Part shown: positions 45,788-53,421 of the stretch, one piece after another
Layout of the letters: the number at the start of each line of letters is the position of its first letter
Numbering within the stretch: position 1 is the stretch's first letter
Assembly: GCA_033721915.1 (NCBI GenBank)
Contig: JAWWAC010000010.1
Location: forward strand, 6,100 to 70,099
DNA: 64,000 nt
Source of the DNA: REBR01 sp033721915
GTDB lineage: Bacteria; Pseudomonadota; Gammaproteobacteria; Pseudomonadales; Oleiphilaceae
Direction of reading: 5' to 3'
Notes under the pieces: model-generated
What the model was told of the DNA's origin: nothing
What the model saw: the letters and a program-made list of their open reading frames with translations, nothing else
Database searches by the model: none
Made by a program: the position numbers and the translations under genes

Positions 45788-47356
45788 ATGATGCAACAGA
45801 AAAAACTGGCCATTTCGGTGGCACTGTTCAGTTCCATAATCACTCTCGGTGGCTGCGGTGGCAGCAGCGGCGGTGGCGGTGGCTCCAGCGCCCCACAGGA
45901 ACCGGCGGGCAGCCTGGTCACGGCCACGGATTTTATGGAGCCGACTGACTACCTGGGTGCTTCTGATCCCCGTACCGCCACTGACAATCTGTGGTATCGC
46001 GACTGGATCCTGCCGGGCACCGTCGTGACCATCGAAGATGCCAACGAAGGTATTGGCCTGATGAAGACCGGCGGCCCCAGCAACAACAGTGGCACCAACA
46101 CCTGTCCGGACTGGGCCGTGGCCCGTGGCGGCCAGGTGAACGGATACAACGTCTGTGAAATCCGGACAGACCTCACCTCAGCCGCTCAGCCCAACGCCAT
46201 TTCCGACGGCGATACCCTGAACATGACCAACGACACCAAGTGGATTCTCACCACCCGTGTCGAGCTGGGTAATGGCAACGCTGAGCTGTCCAGCCCCAGC
46301 GACGCCGAGTCACTGACACTGGATATCCAGGAAGGCACCGAAATCTTCGGTGGCCGCAACCAGAGCTGGCTGGTGGTAACCCGTGGCTCCACAATCCTGG
46401 CGGAAGGCACTGTGACGCAGCCCATCACGTTCAGCTCACTGGACGGTTGGAACGATACCGACGCCACTCTGGAGAGTCAGATTAACAACGACAATCTGGA
46501 TGGCAACGGCGAGTGGGGCGGCCTGGTGCTGCAGGGCTTCGGACCGGTTAACCAGCAGTCCGCCGATAACTTCAACGTGGACGCGGAAGCGGACCTGGGC
46601 TTCTACGGCGGCACCGATGCCGGTGACAGCAGTGGTATCGTCAAGTACGTCCGCATCGCCGAAGGCGGCTTTGAAGTGGCCACCGACGAAGAGCTCAACG
46701 GCCTGACCGTCTTTGGTGGCGGAAGCGGCACCACCATCGACTTTGTCCAGATCAACAACAACCTGGATGACGGCATCGAGTTCTTTGGCGGCACCGCCAA
46801 CGCCAGACACCTGGTGCTCACCGACAACCTGGACGATTCCATCGACTTCGACCTGGGCTGGCAGGGCAACCTGCAGTACGTGCTGGTGACCCGCAGCGGC
46901 ATCAGCGACCGTGGTATCGAGAGCGACAACGACGGCAGCAACTTCAACAACACGCCGCGGACCCGTCCCACCATCGCCAATATCACCATCATCAGCGCCG
47001 ATGGTGACGGCCTCAGTGCCAAGCACCGTGAAGGCATGGGTGGCTTTATCCACAACTCACTGTACGTGCACGCCGGTGGCGCCGGAAACGGTGGCTGCAT
47101 CAGCGTCAACGACCAGGACAGCGAGATCAACAGCCGTGAGCTGACCTATGACAGTGTCATCGTCAACTGCACAGGCGCTGATATTGCTGTCACCGGAAGC
47201 GATGAGTTTGCCGATCAGCTGGTCAACCTCAACAGCATTGTTGCGGATGACCCCATGCTGAACGCTTACTTCCAGGCCGATGAGCAGGTTTCTGGCGTCA
47301 TTCTGAATGAAGCCACTGACTTTGCAGCCGTCCAGGCCGAAGTGCTGGGCGAGTAA
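45788..47356 (+). CDS. Predicted beta-helix surface lipoprotein paired with TonB receptor
   Basis: A 522-residue lipoprotein. The lipobox ends in Cys23 ('TLGGC'), followed by a Gly/Ser-rich linker. The body is rich in Gly/Asn/Asp with parallel beta-helix-like repeats: 'GEWGGLVLQGFGPVN', 'YGGTDAGDSSGIVKYVRIAEGGF', 'ELNGLTVFGGGSGTTIDFVQI', 'NNLDDGIEFFGGTANARHLVL' and 'DNLDDSIDFDLGWQGNLQYVLV'. The many Asp residues could bind calcium. I recall this as a widespread family that is often given wrong enzyme names; no activity is established. GGAG precedes ATG 45788. It probably captures or processes the substrate for the receptor before it. A terminator follows the stop. Confidence 0.75.
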   Translation: MMQQKKLAISVALFSSIITLGGCGGSSGGGGGSSAPQEPAGSLVTATDFMEPTDYLGASDPRTATDNLWYRDWILPGTVVTIEDANEGIGLMKTGGPSNNSGTNTCPDWAVARGGQVNGYNVCEIRTDLTSAAQPNAISDGDTLNMTNDTKWILTTRVELGNGNAELSSPSDAESLTLDIQEGTEIFGGRNQSWLVVTRGSTILAEGTVTQPITFSSLDGWNDTDATLESQINNDNLDGNGEWGGLVLQGFGPVNQQSADNFNVDAEADLGFYGGTDAGDSSGIVKYVRIAEGGFEVATDEELNGLTVFGGGSGTTIDFVQINNNLDDGIEFFGGTANARHLVLTDNLDDSIDFDLGWQGNLQYVLVTRSGISDRGIESDNDGSNFNNTPRTRPTIANITIISADGDGLSAKHREGMGGFIHNSLYVHAGGAGNGGCISVNDQDSEINSRELTYDSVIVNCTGADIAVTGSDEFADQLVNLNSIVADDPMLNAYFQADEQVSGVILNEATDFAAVQAEVLGE

Positions 47357-47395
47357 AGTCTCCTGAATTGCCCGGTCTGGCACCGGGCCACTGAA

Positions 47396-47428
47396 ACCAC
47401 CTGCCGGTCCCCTGCAGGTGGTTTTTTT
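47396..47428 (+). terminator. Intrinsic terminator after receptor-lipoprotein unit
   Basis: ACCACCTGC / GCAGGTGGT stem, nine-base loop, then a run of seven T. It separates the receptor-lipoprotein transcript from the energiser operon. Confidence 0.92.
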
Positions 47429-47436
47429 ATGGGCCA

Positions 47437-47454
47437 CTGTCATAAAAAAGCCAC
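47437..47454 (+). promoter_or_regulatory. Second Pho-box-like site, before the TonB energiser operon
   Basis: CTGTCAT-AAAA-AAGCCAC: the first unit is perfect with the A-rich spacer of the consensus, and the second unit matches at four of seven positions. It lies 71 bp before the DUF3450 gene. No convincing -10 is seen at the ideal distance, so this is weaker than the site at 42556. Confidence 0.45.
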
Positions 47455-47525
47455 AGGTTCACGCAACTGCAACATCTCTTTGACAAGCTACGCCCTGAAA
47501 TTGAACCGGTGAACCAGGAGTTCCA

Positions 47526-48329
47526 ATGATCAAAGTAACGCGTTCACGGCCACAATGGCCGGGCCGGCTCACGCTGGTAACCGGGCTTGTCGTGGGTCTG
47601 GCATTCTCTGCCACCGCGCCGGCCCAGGAGCCGCTGGAGCAGGTGGTCGAGGCGGGCAAGTCCCGTCTCAGCAACAACAGCGAGATGCAGAATCGCATCG
47701 ATGCTCTGGACGACGATATCCGTGAAAAGGTGAAGAACTACCGCAGTGTGACCCGGGATATCGAAGGCCTGGGGGTGTATCTGGAGCAGCTCCAGCGCCA
47801 GATCCGCAACCAGGAAAAGGAAATGGCGCAACTGAGCCAGTCCATTGAAGAGGCCATTGTCATCAACCGCCAGGTCACCCCGCTGATGCTGGAGATGGTG
47901 GACGGGCTGGAGCAGTTCGTGGCGCTGGACCTGCCGTTTCTGGAAGACAAGCGCCGCTCCAGTGTCGCTGAACTGAAGGACACCATGGACCGGGCCGATG
48001 TGAGCACCGCGGAGAAATTCCGCAATGTGCTGCAGAGCTACCAGGAAGAAATCGACTACGGCCGCACCATCGAGGCCTACCGGGGCAAGCTGGACCAGAG
48101 CGACGAAGGCCGCGAAGTGGACTTCCTGCGCATTGGCCGTATCGCGCTGCTGTACCAGACCCTGGACGGCACCGAAAGCGGCGTCTGGGACAGCGAAGCA
48201 AACAGCTGGAACCCGCTGCCCGCCACCTACAACAACCAGGTGAGCCAGGGTCTGAGTATCGCCCGTGAACAGGCTGCACCGGATCTGATCCGTCTGCCTC
48301 TCAATGCACCCCAGGAGGCAGGACAATGA
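47526..48329 (+). CDS. DUF3450 periplasmic coiled-coil protein
   Basis: A 267-residue secreted protein: a signal peptide ends near 'SATAPAQEP', followed by a long coiled coil (about residues 45-110, 'SEMQNRIDALDDDIREKVKNY') and the family core 'VTPLMLEMVDGLEQFVALDLPFLEDKR', 'FRNVLQSYQEEIDYGRTIEAYRG' and 'RIGRIALLYQTLDG'. DUF3450 genes lie at the head of TonB2-type operons in Vibrio, Shewanella and relatives. Their exact role is not settled. AGGAG precedes the ATG. It overlaps the next gene by four bases (ATGA). Confidence 0.88.
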   Translation: MIKVTRSRPQWPGRLTLVTGLVVGLAFSATAPAQEPLEQVVEAGKSRLSNNSEMQNRIDALDDDIREKVKNYRSVTRDIEGLGVYLEQLQRQIRNQEKEMAQLSQSIEEAIVINRQVTPLMLEMVDGLEQFVALDLPFLEDKRRSSVAELKDTMDRADVSTAEKFRNVLQSYQEEIDYGRTIEAYRGKLDQSDEGREVDFLRIGRIALLYQTLDGTESGVWDSEANSWNPLPATYNNQVSQGLSIAREQAAPDLIRLPLNAPQEAGQ

Positions 48330-49726
48330 AACAGGCCCTTTTGGCAACACTGATTCTGATGTGTTTCGCACTGCCCACCACGGCCCAGGAGTCCGGCAGC
48401 GACTCACTGAAAGAGCTGCTGGAACTGGTGCGGGAAGGCAGTGCCCGTGACGCCTCCGAGCAGCAGGCGCGACTGCGCCGTTTTATCGAAGAGCGCAACG
48501 AACAGGACCAGCGACTGGGACAGGCACGCGCCGAGCTGGCCGAGCTGGAAAAGAAAATTGCCGAGGCGGAAGCCAGCTTTGACGACAACGAAGAGGAAAT
48601 CACCACCCTCGAGAAGCGCCTGGATGAGAGCTCCGGCGAGCTGAAAGAACTCTTCGGCGTACTGCAGCAGGTGGGCGGCGATGTGCGCAGCTCACTGGTG
48701 AACTCTCCCACCAGCGCCCAGTACCCGGGCCGTGGTGATTTCCTGCAGACACTGATCGAGAAGGCCGGTTCTTCCTCCCAGCTGCCCTCCATCCGGGAGA
48801 TGGAAAAGCTGTGGTACTTCATGCAGGAGGAGATGATCGCCTCCGGCACCAACCAGCGTTTTACCGCCCCGGTGGTGGACGCCAATGGCAATACCGAAGC
48901 CCGTGAAGTGGTCCGTGCCGGTACCTTCAACGTGCTGGACGGTCAGGGTAACTACCTCAACTGGGAAGCCGATACCCAGAAACTGGTGGTACTGGCCCGC
49001 CAGCCCGCCGGTCGTTATCTGGATACCGCCGCCGAGTTTGTCAACGCTGAGCCCGGCGAGATGGCGGACCTGTGGGTGGACCCCTCCGGTGGTTCACTGC
49101 TGACACTGCTGCTGCAGGCGCCGGATCTGCGTGAGCGCATCGACCAGGGTGGCCTGATCGGCTACATCATTCTGGCGCTGGGTCTGTTTGCCCTGCTGCT
49201 GGCACTGGAGCGTCTGATTTCACTGGGACTGATGACCGTGAAGGTCAACCAGCAGGCACGCAGCAGCACTCCCAACAGCAACAACCCCCTGGGGCGTGTC
49301 ATGCAGACCTACCAGGAAAACAGGCACAAGGACTCCGAGACCCTGGAGCTGAAGCTGGGTGAGAGCATCGCCCGTGAGACGCCCAGGCTGACCCGGTTCC
49401 TGGCGGTACTGAAGATCATTGCCGTGGTGGCGCCACTGCTGGGTCTGCTGGGTACCGTCACCGGCATGATCAACACCTTCCAGGCCATCACCCTGTTCGG
49501 CACCGGTGACCCCAAGCTGATGGCCGGTGGTATTTCCCAGGCACTGGTGACCACGGTCATGGGTCTGGCGGTGGCCATCCCCACGGTGTTGCTGCACACG
49601 CTGGTGCAGGGTCGCAGCAAGCGTCTGAGTCAGCTGCTGGAAGAGCGCTCCATCGGCATCATTGCCGGCCGTGAAGAGCAGGACGAGTCCGGCGACGCTG
49701 GCAACAGCCAGACGCAACCCGCTTAA
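48326..49726 (+). CDS. TtpC-like MotA/TolQ/ExbB proton channel protein
   Basis: A 466-residue protein. A signal peptide (about 1-20) is followed by a periplasmic coiled-coil region ('RLGQARAELAELEKKIAEAEASFDD'-like, residues 50-110) and a beta-rich part. The C-terminal half is the MotA/TolQ/ExbB domain: helix 'LIGYIILALGLFALLLAL' and 'VVAPLLGLLGTVTGMINTFQAITLFGTGDPKLMAGGISQALVTTVMGL'. This two-part layout is that of TtpC, needed for TonB2 function in Vibrio. It probably works with the shorter ExbB next to it as part of a proton-driven complex. Confidence 0.9.
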   Translation: MKQALLATLILMCFALPTTAQESGSDSLKELLELVREGSARDASEQQARLRRFIEERNEQDQRLGQARAELAELEKKIAEAEASFDDNEEEITTLEKRLDESSGELKELFGVLQQVGGDVRSSLVNSPTSAQYPGRGDFLQTLIEKAGSSSQLPSIREMEKLWYFMQEEMIASGTNQRFTAPVVDANGNTEAREVVRAGTFNVLDGQGNYLNWEADTQKLVVLARQPAGRYLDTAAEFVNAEPGEMADLWVDPSGGSLLTLLLQAPDLRERIDQGGLIGYIILALGLFALLLALERLISLGLMTVKVNQQARSSTPNSNNPLGRVMQTYQENRHKDSETLELKLGESIARETPRLTRFLAVLKIIAVVAPLLGLLGTVTGMINTFQAITLFGTGDPKLMAGGISQALVTTVMGLAVAIPTVLLHTLVQGRSKRLSQLLEERSIGIIAGREEQDESGDAGNSQTQPA

Positions 49727-49738
49727 GGAGCCGCCAAG

Positions 49739-50272
49739 ATGCTACCTCTGGAGTTACTGCAGGCCTACGAGGAGGTGATCCGGTTTCTGGAACGGGGCGG
49801 TGAGGTGCTCGGCCTGATCATGGTGGTGGTGTTTGTCATGTGGGTGCTGATTCTCGAGCGCACCCTGTTCTTCACCATGACCTACCGCAAGCTGGCCCAG
49901 GCCGTGCGCGACCAGTGGGAGGCCCGCTCGGAGCGACAGTCCTGGCGGGCCCACCATATCCGCCAGGATCTGGTGACCCAGTCGCGCATGGGGCTGAACC
50001 AGTCTCTGGGGCTGATCAAGTCGCTGGTGGCCATCTGCCCCCTGCTGGGTCTGATGGGCACCGTCACCGGCATGATCGAGGTGTTTGATGTGATGGCGGT
50101 GATGGGCACCGGCAGTGCCCGTGCCATGGCCTCCGGCATCTCCAAGGCCACCATTCCCACCATGGCGGGCATGGTGGGGGCACTGACCGGTGTCTTTGCC
50201 ATCACGGTGTTGCAGCGCAACGCCCGCCTCAAGGCGATCCGGCTGGAAGACCAGCTGACCTTTGACCACTAA
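49739..50272 (+). CDS. exbB: ExbB-type biopolymer transport protein
   Basis: A 177-residue inner-membrane protein with three helices. The first is 'VLGLIMVVVFVMWVLILERTLFF'. The pair 'SLVAICPLLGLMGTVTGMIEVFDVMAVMGTG' and 'ISKATIPTMAGMVGALTGVFAITVL' forms the channel. It is short, like ExbB2 of TonB2 systems. With ExbD it uses the proton gradient to drive TonB. It lies 12 bp after the TtpC-like gene and overlaps or abuts exbD. Confidence 0.93.
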   Translation: MLPLELLQAYEEVIRFLERGGEVLGLIMVVVFVMWVLILERTLFFTMTYRKLAQAVRDQWEARSERQSWRAHHIRQDLVTQSRMGLNQSLGLIKSLVAICPLLGLMGTVTGMIEVFDVMAVMGTGSARAMASGISKATIPTMAGMVGALTGVFAITVLQRNARLKAIRLEDQLTFDH

Positions 50273-50294
50273 GACTGAGATTGAGACCGAGATT

Positions 50295-50711
50295 ATGCGC
50301 AGACCATTCCGATCATTTGCCAGTCAGGAGGCCGAGGAAGAGGACGCCATTGATGTGACGCCGATGCTGGACGTGGTGTTTATCATGCTGATCTTCTTCA
50401 TCGTGACCGCCTCCTTCGTCAAGGAGTCCGGGCTGGAAGTGAACCGCCCGGACGCCCAGACCGCCGAGCCACAGGACAGGGCCAACGTGCTGGTGGCCAT
50501 CAGCCCCGAGGGGGATATCTGGATCAACCGCCGCAAGGTGGACCCCAACTCGGTGCGGGCCAATATCGAGCGCCTGCACGCCGAAAACCCACAGGGCTCC
50601 GTGGTGATCCAGGCGGATAAAGAGGCCGCCACCCGTCACCTGGTGTCGGTGATGGACGCCGCCAGGGCCGCCGGTGTCACCAACGTATCCATAGCCGCAC
50701 AGGAGCCGTGA
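50295..50711 (+). CDS. exbD: ExbD-type biopolymer transport protein
   Basis: A 138-residue protein. One transmembrane helix with the essential aspartate in 'DVTPMLDVVFIMLIFFIVTASF' is followed by a periplasmic domain ('ISPEGDIWINRRKVDPNSVRANI', 'VVIQADKEAATRHLVSVMDAARAAG'). It is the proton-carrying partner of ExbB. ATG 50295 gives the usual short cytoplasmic tail; a TTG at 50262 would add 11 residues and overlap exbB. The TGA shares a base with the tonB ATG. Confidence 0.93.
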   Translation: MRRPFRSFASQEAEEEDAIDVTPMLDVVFIMLIFFIVTASFVKESGLEVNRPDAQTAEPQDRANVLVAISPEGDIWINRRKVDPNSVRANIERLHAENPQGSVVIQADKEAATRHLVSVMDAARAAGVTNVSIAAQEP

Positions 50712-51337
50712 TGAGCGCAATCCAACTCCTGGGCCGCGTTCTGCTGGCGTTGGGCCTGGGTGCCACCATCACCTTTGCCGTGTTCTTTCTGATGCAGCAG
50801 CTGATTGCCTCCGGCACCACGGCCCTGTCGGAAGACGACGACCGTTACACCGTGGATTTCGTGCGGGTCGAGCCCCAGAACGAAGTCCAGGAAAAGGACC
50901 GTCAGAAGCCGGAGCCACCCAAGCCCGAGGAACAACCGCCGGAGCCCGAGTCGCCCCAGCAGAACGCGGACACCAGTGACGTGGGGGGAGAGTCCCTGAA
51001 CCTGGGGGCCGTGGCCATGGACAACAGCCTGGACATCGGTGCCGGTATTTCCGGCGGCGGTGACAGTGACTACCTGCCCATCGTCAAGGTGGAGCCGGTC
51101 TACCCCCAGAGGGCGCTGCGCCGCGGGATCGAGGGCTACGTGGTGGTGGAGTTCACGGTCACCGAGCGGGGCAATGTGGAAAACCCCCGGGTGGTGGAAG
51201 CCGACCCGGAAGGGGTGTTCGACCAGGCGGCCATGGACGCCGCCAGAAAATTCAAGTATCGCCCGAAGTCTGTTAATGGCGAGCCGGTGGAAGTGGCCGG
51301 TGTGCGAAACATCATCCGCTTCGAGATGGAAAAATAG
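50711..51337 (+). CDS. tonB: TonB family protein
   Basis: A 208-residue energy transducer. An N-terminal helix ('LLGRVLLALGLGATITFAVFFLM') anchors it in the inner membrane. A short Pro/Glu-rich spacer ('QKPEPPKPEEQPPEPESPQ') is followed by the C-terminal domain with 'VEPVYPQRALRRGIEGYVVVEFTV' and 'AMDAARKFKYRPK'. The spacer is much shorter than in E. coli TonB, like TonB2 of Vibrio, which may limit reach and favour a helper such as TtpC. AGGAG lies five bases before ATG 50711 in a TGATG junction with exbD. Confidence 0.93.
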   Translation: MSAIQLLGRVLLALGLGATITFAVFFLMQQLIASGTTALSEDDDRYTVDFVRVEPQNEVQEKDRQKPEPPKPEEQPPEPESPQQNADTSDVGGESLNLGAVAMDNSLDIGAGISGGGDSDYLPIVKVEPVYPQRALRRGIEGYVVVEFTVTERGNVENPRVVEADPEGVFDQAAMDAARKFKYRPKSVNGEPVEVAGVRNIIRFEMEK

Positions 51338-51348
51338 AGGTGAATGCC

Positions 51349-52683
51349 ATGAAAACACGTCAACTCCCAACCTTTGCTCTGGCGGGTGCCTTGCTGTTTA
51401 CGGCCGCCCTGCCGGTCACCAGTGTCGGCCCACAGATGGCCGCCCTGATGCCGGTTGCCGCTCTGTCCGCCGCTGAAAACAACAACGTGCGCAATACCCC
51501 GGCCATGCGCGAGGGCACCTACCGGCGCTTTGGCCGTGTGCGTGAACTGGCGGATCAGGGCGAAATGAAGCGCGCCTTCGAGGCCCTCAGGTCCATGAGC
51601 CTCAACAGCCTCAACAGCTACGAGAAGGCCATGTACTGGAACCTGGCGGCCTTCCTGCACTACCAGGAGGAAGACCTGGCCGCCACCGCCAGGGCCTACG
51701 AGAAGCTTCTGGAACAGTCGGAGCTGCCCTTGAGCCTCGAGCAGGACACCCGCTTCAGCCTGGCCAAGGTGTACAACGCCCGTGAAGAGTACCCCAAGGC
51801 GCTGAAGGCACTGGAAGGCTGGTTTGCCATGCAGGACGATCCCGGTGCCGATGCCTTTGCCCTGAAATCGCAGCTGCATTACAGCCAGTCCCAGTGGGCA
51901 CCGGCGGCGAAGGCCATCGACAGGGCCATTGAGTTGCGCCGCAAAGACGGCCGGGAAGTGGCGGAAAACTGGTACCTGCTCAAGCGCGGCATCCACTACC
52001 AGCAGGAAGACTACACCGCACTGAAGGATGTACTGGAAGTGCTGGTGAAGGAATACACCAAGAAGGATTATCTGATGCAGCTCTCCGCCGTCTACGGCGA
52101 GCTGGACCGGCCGAAAGAGCAACTGGCCGTTCGCGAGGCGGCCTATGAGAAGGGCTACCTGGAGAAAAGCAACGAGCAGATCAGCCTGGCCCAGATGATG
52201 GCCTCACAGAACAGCCCCTTCAAGGCCGCCCGCGTCATCGACAAGGGGCTGGAAAGCGGCCAGGTGGAGGACAGCGCCAAAAATGTGAAGCGCATGGGCG
52301 ACTACTACCTGATGGCCAAGGAATACGACCGTGCCCTGACGGCCTTTGCCCGTGCGGCGGAAAAGCAGAAGGATGGCGAGATTCACCTGCGCATGTCACA
52401 GGTGGCACTGGAGCGGGGCGACTTCCAGGACGCAGTGGAATACGCCTCCGAGGCCATCCGCCGTGGTGGCTTTGACAACATGGGCCGTGCCCACATGGTG
52501 AAGGGGCTGGCCCACTTCAACCTGGAGAACTACTCACAGAGCCTCTCGGCACTGGACCAGGCCCGCAAGCTGGACGGCACCGGCAACAGCGCCCAGCAGT
52601 GGTTCGACTATGTCAGCCGTGAGAAGGACCGCAAGGAAGCGCTGGAAGCCTCCGCACAGCCGGTTGAGGATCCGGGCGCCTGA
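51349..52683 (+). CDS. TPR-repeat periplasmic protein of TonB2-type operon
   Basis: A 444-residue protein with a signal peptide (about 1-35, cleavage near 'VAALSAAEN') and many tetratricopeptide repeats: 'YEKAMYWNLAAFLHYQEEDLAATARAYEKLLEQ', 'RFSLAKVYNAREEYPKALKALEGWF', 'MGDYYLMAKEYDRALTAFARAAE', 'HMVKGLAHFNLENYSQSLSALDQA'. TPR proteins close homologous TonB2 operons and may scaffold the complex. ATG 51349 after AGAGG is preferred to GTG 51340. A strong terminator follows. Confidence 0.88.
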   Translation: MKTRQLPTFALAGALLFTAALPVTSVGPQMAALMPVAALSAAENNNVRNTPAMREGTYRRFGRVRELADQGEMKRAFEALRSMSLNSLNSYEKAMYWNLAAFLHYQEEDLAATARAYEKLLEQSELPLSLEQDTRFSLAKVYNAREEYPKALKALEGWFAMQDDPGADAFALKSQLHYSQSQWAPAAKAIDRAIELRRKDGREVAENWYLLKRGIHYQQEDYTALKDVLEVLVKEYTKKDYLMQLSAVYGELDRPKEQLAVREAAYEKGYLEKSNEQISLAQMMASQNSPFKAARVIDKGLESGQVEDSAKNVKRMGDYYLMAKEYDRALTAFARAAEKQKDGEIHLRMSQVALERGDFQDAVEYASEAIRRGGFDNMGRAHMVKGLAHFNLENYSQSLSALDQARKLDGTGNSAQQWFDYVSREKDRKEALEASAQPVEDPGA

Positions 52684-52702
52684 TCCGTGGCGGTTAATCA
52701 AG

Positions 52703-52735
52703 AAGGTGGGCCGGTCTCTGGCCCACCTTTTTTTT
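52703..52735 (+). terminator. Intrinsic terminator after TonB energiser operon
   Basis: AAGGTGGGCC / GGCCCACCTT stem with a seven-base loop and a T-run of eight overlapping the stem end. Confidence 0.93.
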
Positions 52736-52758
52736 GGCCACCATTCTGGCCATAAACC

Positions 52759-52882
52759 ATGCCTGTCCCATTCCCCCATGCTGTGCCTGTCCCATTATCT
52801 GTGCCTGTCCTATTATCCCCTGTGCCTGTCTGTCCCTGCCTGTGCCTGTCTGTCCCTGCCTGTGCCTGTCCCATGCCTGTTC
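52759..52882. repeat. Dispersed repeat, locus C (tandem array)
   Basis: At least seven copies of a (T)GTGCCTGTCC-like unit: ATGCCTGTCCCA (52759), TGTGCCTGTCCCATTATCT (52782), GTGCCTGTCCTATTATCC (52801), two exact tandem 20-bp copies beginning TGTGCCTGTCTG (52821 and 52841), TGTGCCTGTCCCA (52861) and ATGCCTGTTC (52873). Same strand and core as loci A and B. Confidence 0.85.
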
Positions 52883-52906
52883 TGACCATCAACCACGACA
52901 GTCCGC

Positions 52907-53401
52907 TCAGAGCAGCCCCGGGTTCAGCCGCCACACCGCCAGGTTGAGACAGGCGGCAAAACCGACCCATAGCAGATACGGCACCAGCAAGCCGGCCGCC
53001 ACACGGTGATGTCTGTAAAACGCCACCACCGTGGCCAGGGTCAGCCCCAGCAACAGCAGTATGGTGGCAAACGCCAGCCCTCCCTGATGCCCCACAAAAA
53101 ACAGCCAGCTCCAGAGCACATTCGGCACCAACTGCAGCACAAACAGTGACAGCGCCCAGGATGCCCTCCGCCAGCCCCGATCACGCCAGACCAGCCAGGC
53201 GGACAAGGTCATCATCCCGTAAAGCACCGTCCACACGGGACCGAACACTGCCCCCGGTGGTGCCCAGTCCGGTTGCATGAGCTGCCGATAAAAGTCCCCG
53301 GCATTCACCGAGGCCATGGCCCCCAGTGCCAACACAAGTACCATCAATGCCATCCAGCCCGTCAGCCCCAGTAGCTGACGGGGTCGGGACAGTGCGTTCA
53401 T
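52907..53401 (-). CDS. TspO/MBR family protein
   Basis: A 164-residue membrane protein with five helices. Family marks are 'LMQPDWAPPGAVFGPVWTVLYGMMTLSAWLVW', 'FVLQLVPNVLWSWLFF' and 'LLVPYLLWVGFAACLNLAVWRLN'. TspO proteins bind tetrapyrroles and cholesterol-like ligands and affect porphyrin or stress responses. Length is typical. It is 20 bp downstream of endA on the minus strand and may be cotranscribed. Confidence 0.93.
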   Translation of the reverse strand: MNALSRPRQLLGLTGWMALMVLVLALGAMASVNAGDFYRQLMQPDWAPPGAVFGPVWTVLYGMMTLSAWLVWRDRGWRRASWALSLFVLQLVPNVLWSWLFFVGHQGGLAFATILLLLGLTLATVVAFYRHHRVAAGLLVPYLLWVGFAACLNLAVWRLNPGLL

Positions 53402-53421
53402 AACCGCCTCCTGTCGTCAGT

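Noticed and set aside
52759..52882. CRISPR array
   Set aside because: Units are about 20 bp or less, directly abutting, without unique spacers of constant length, and no cas genes are present.
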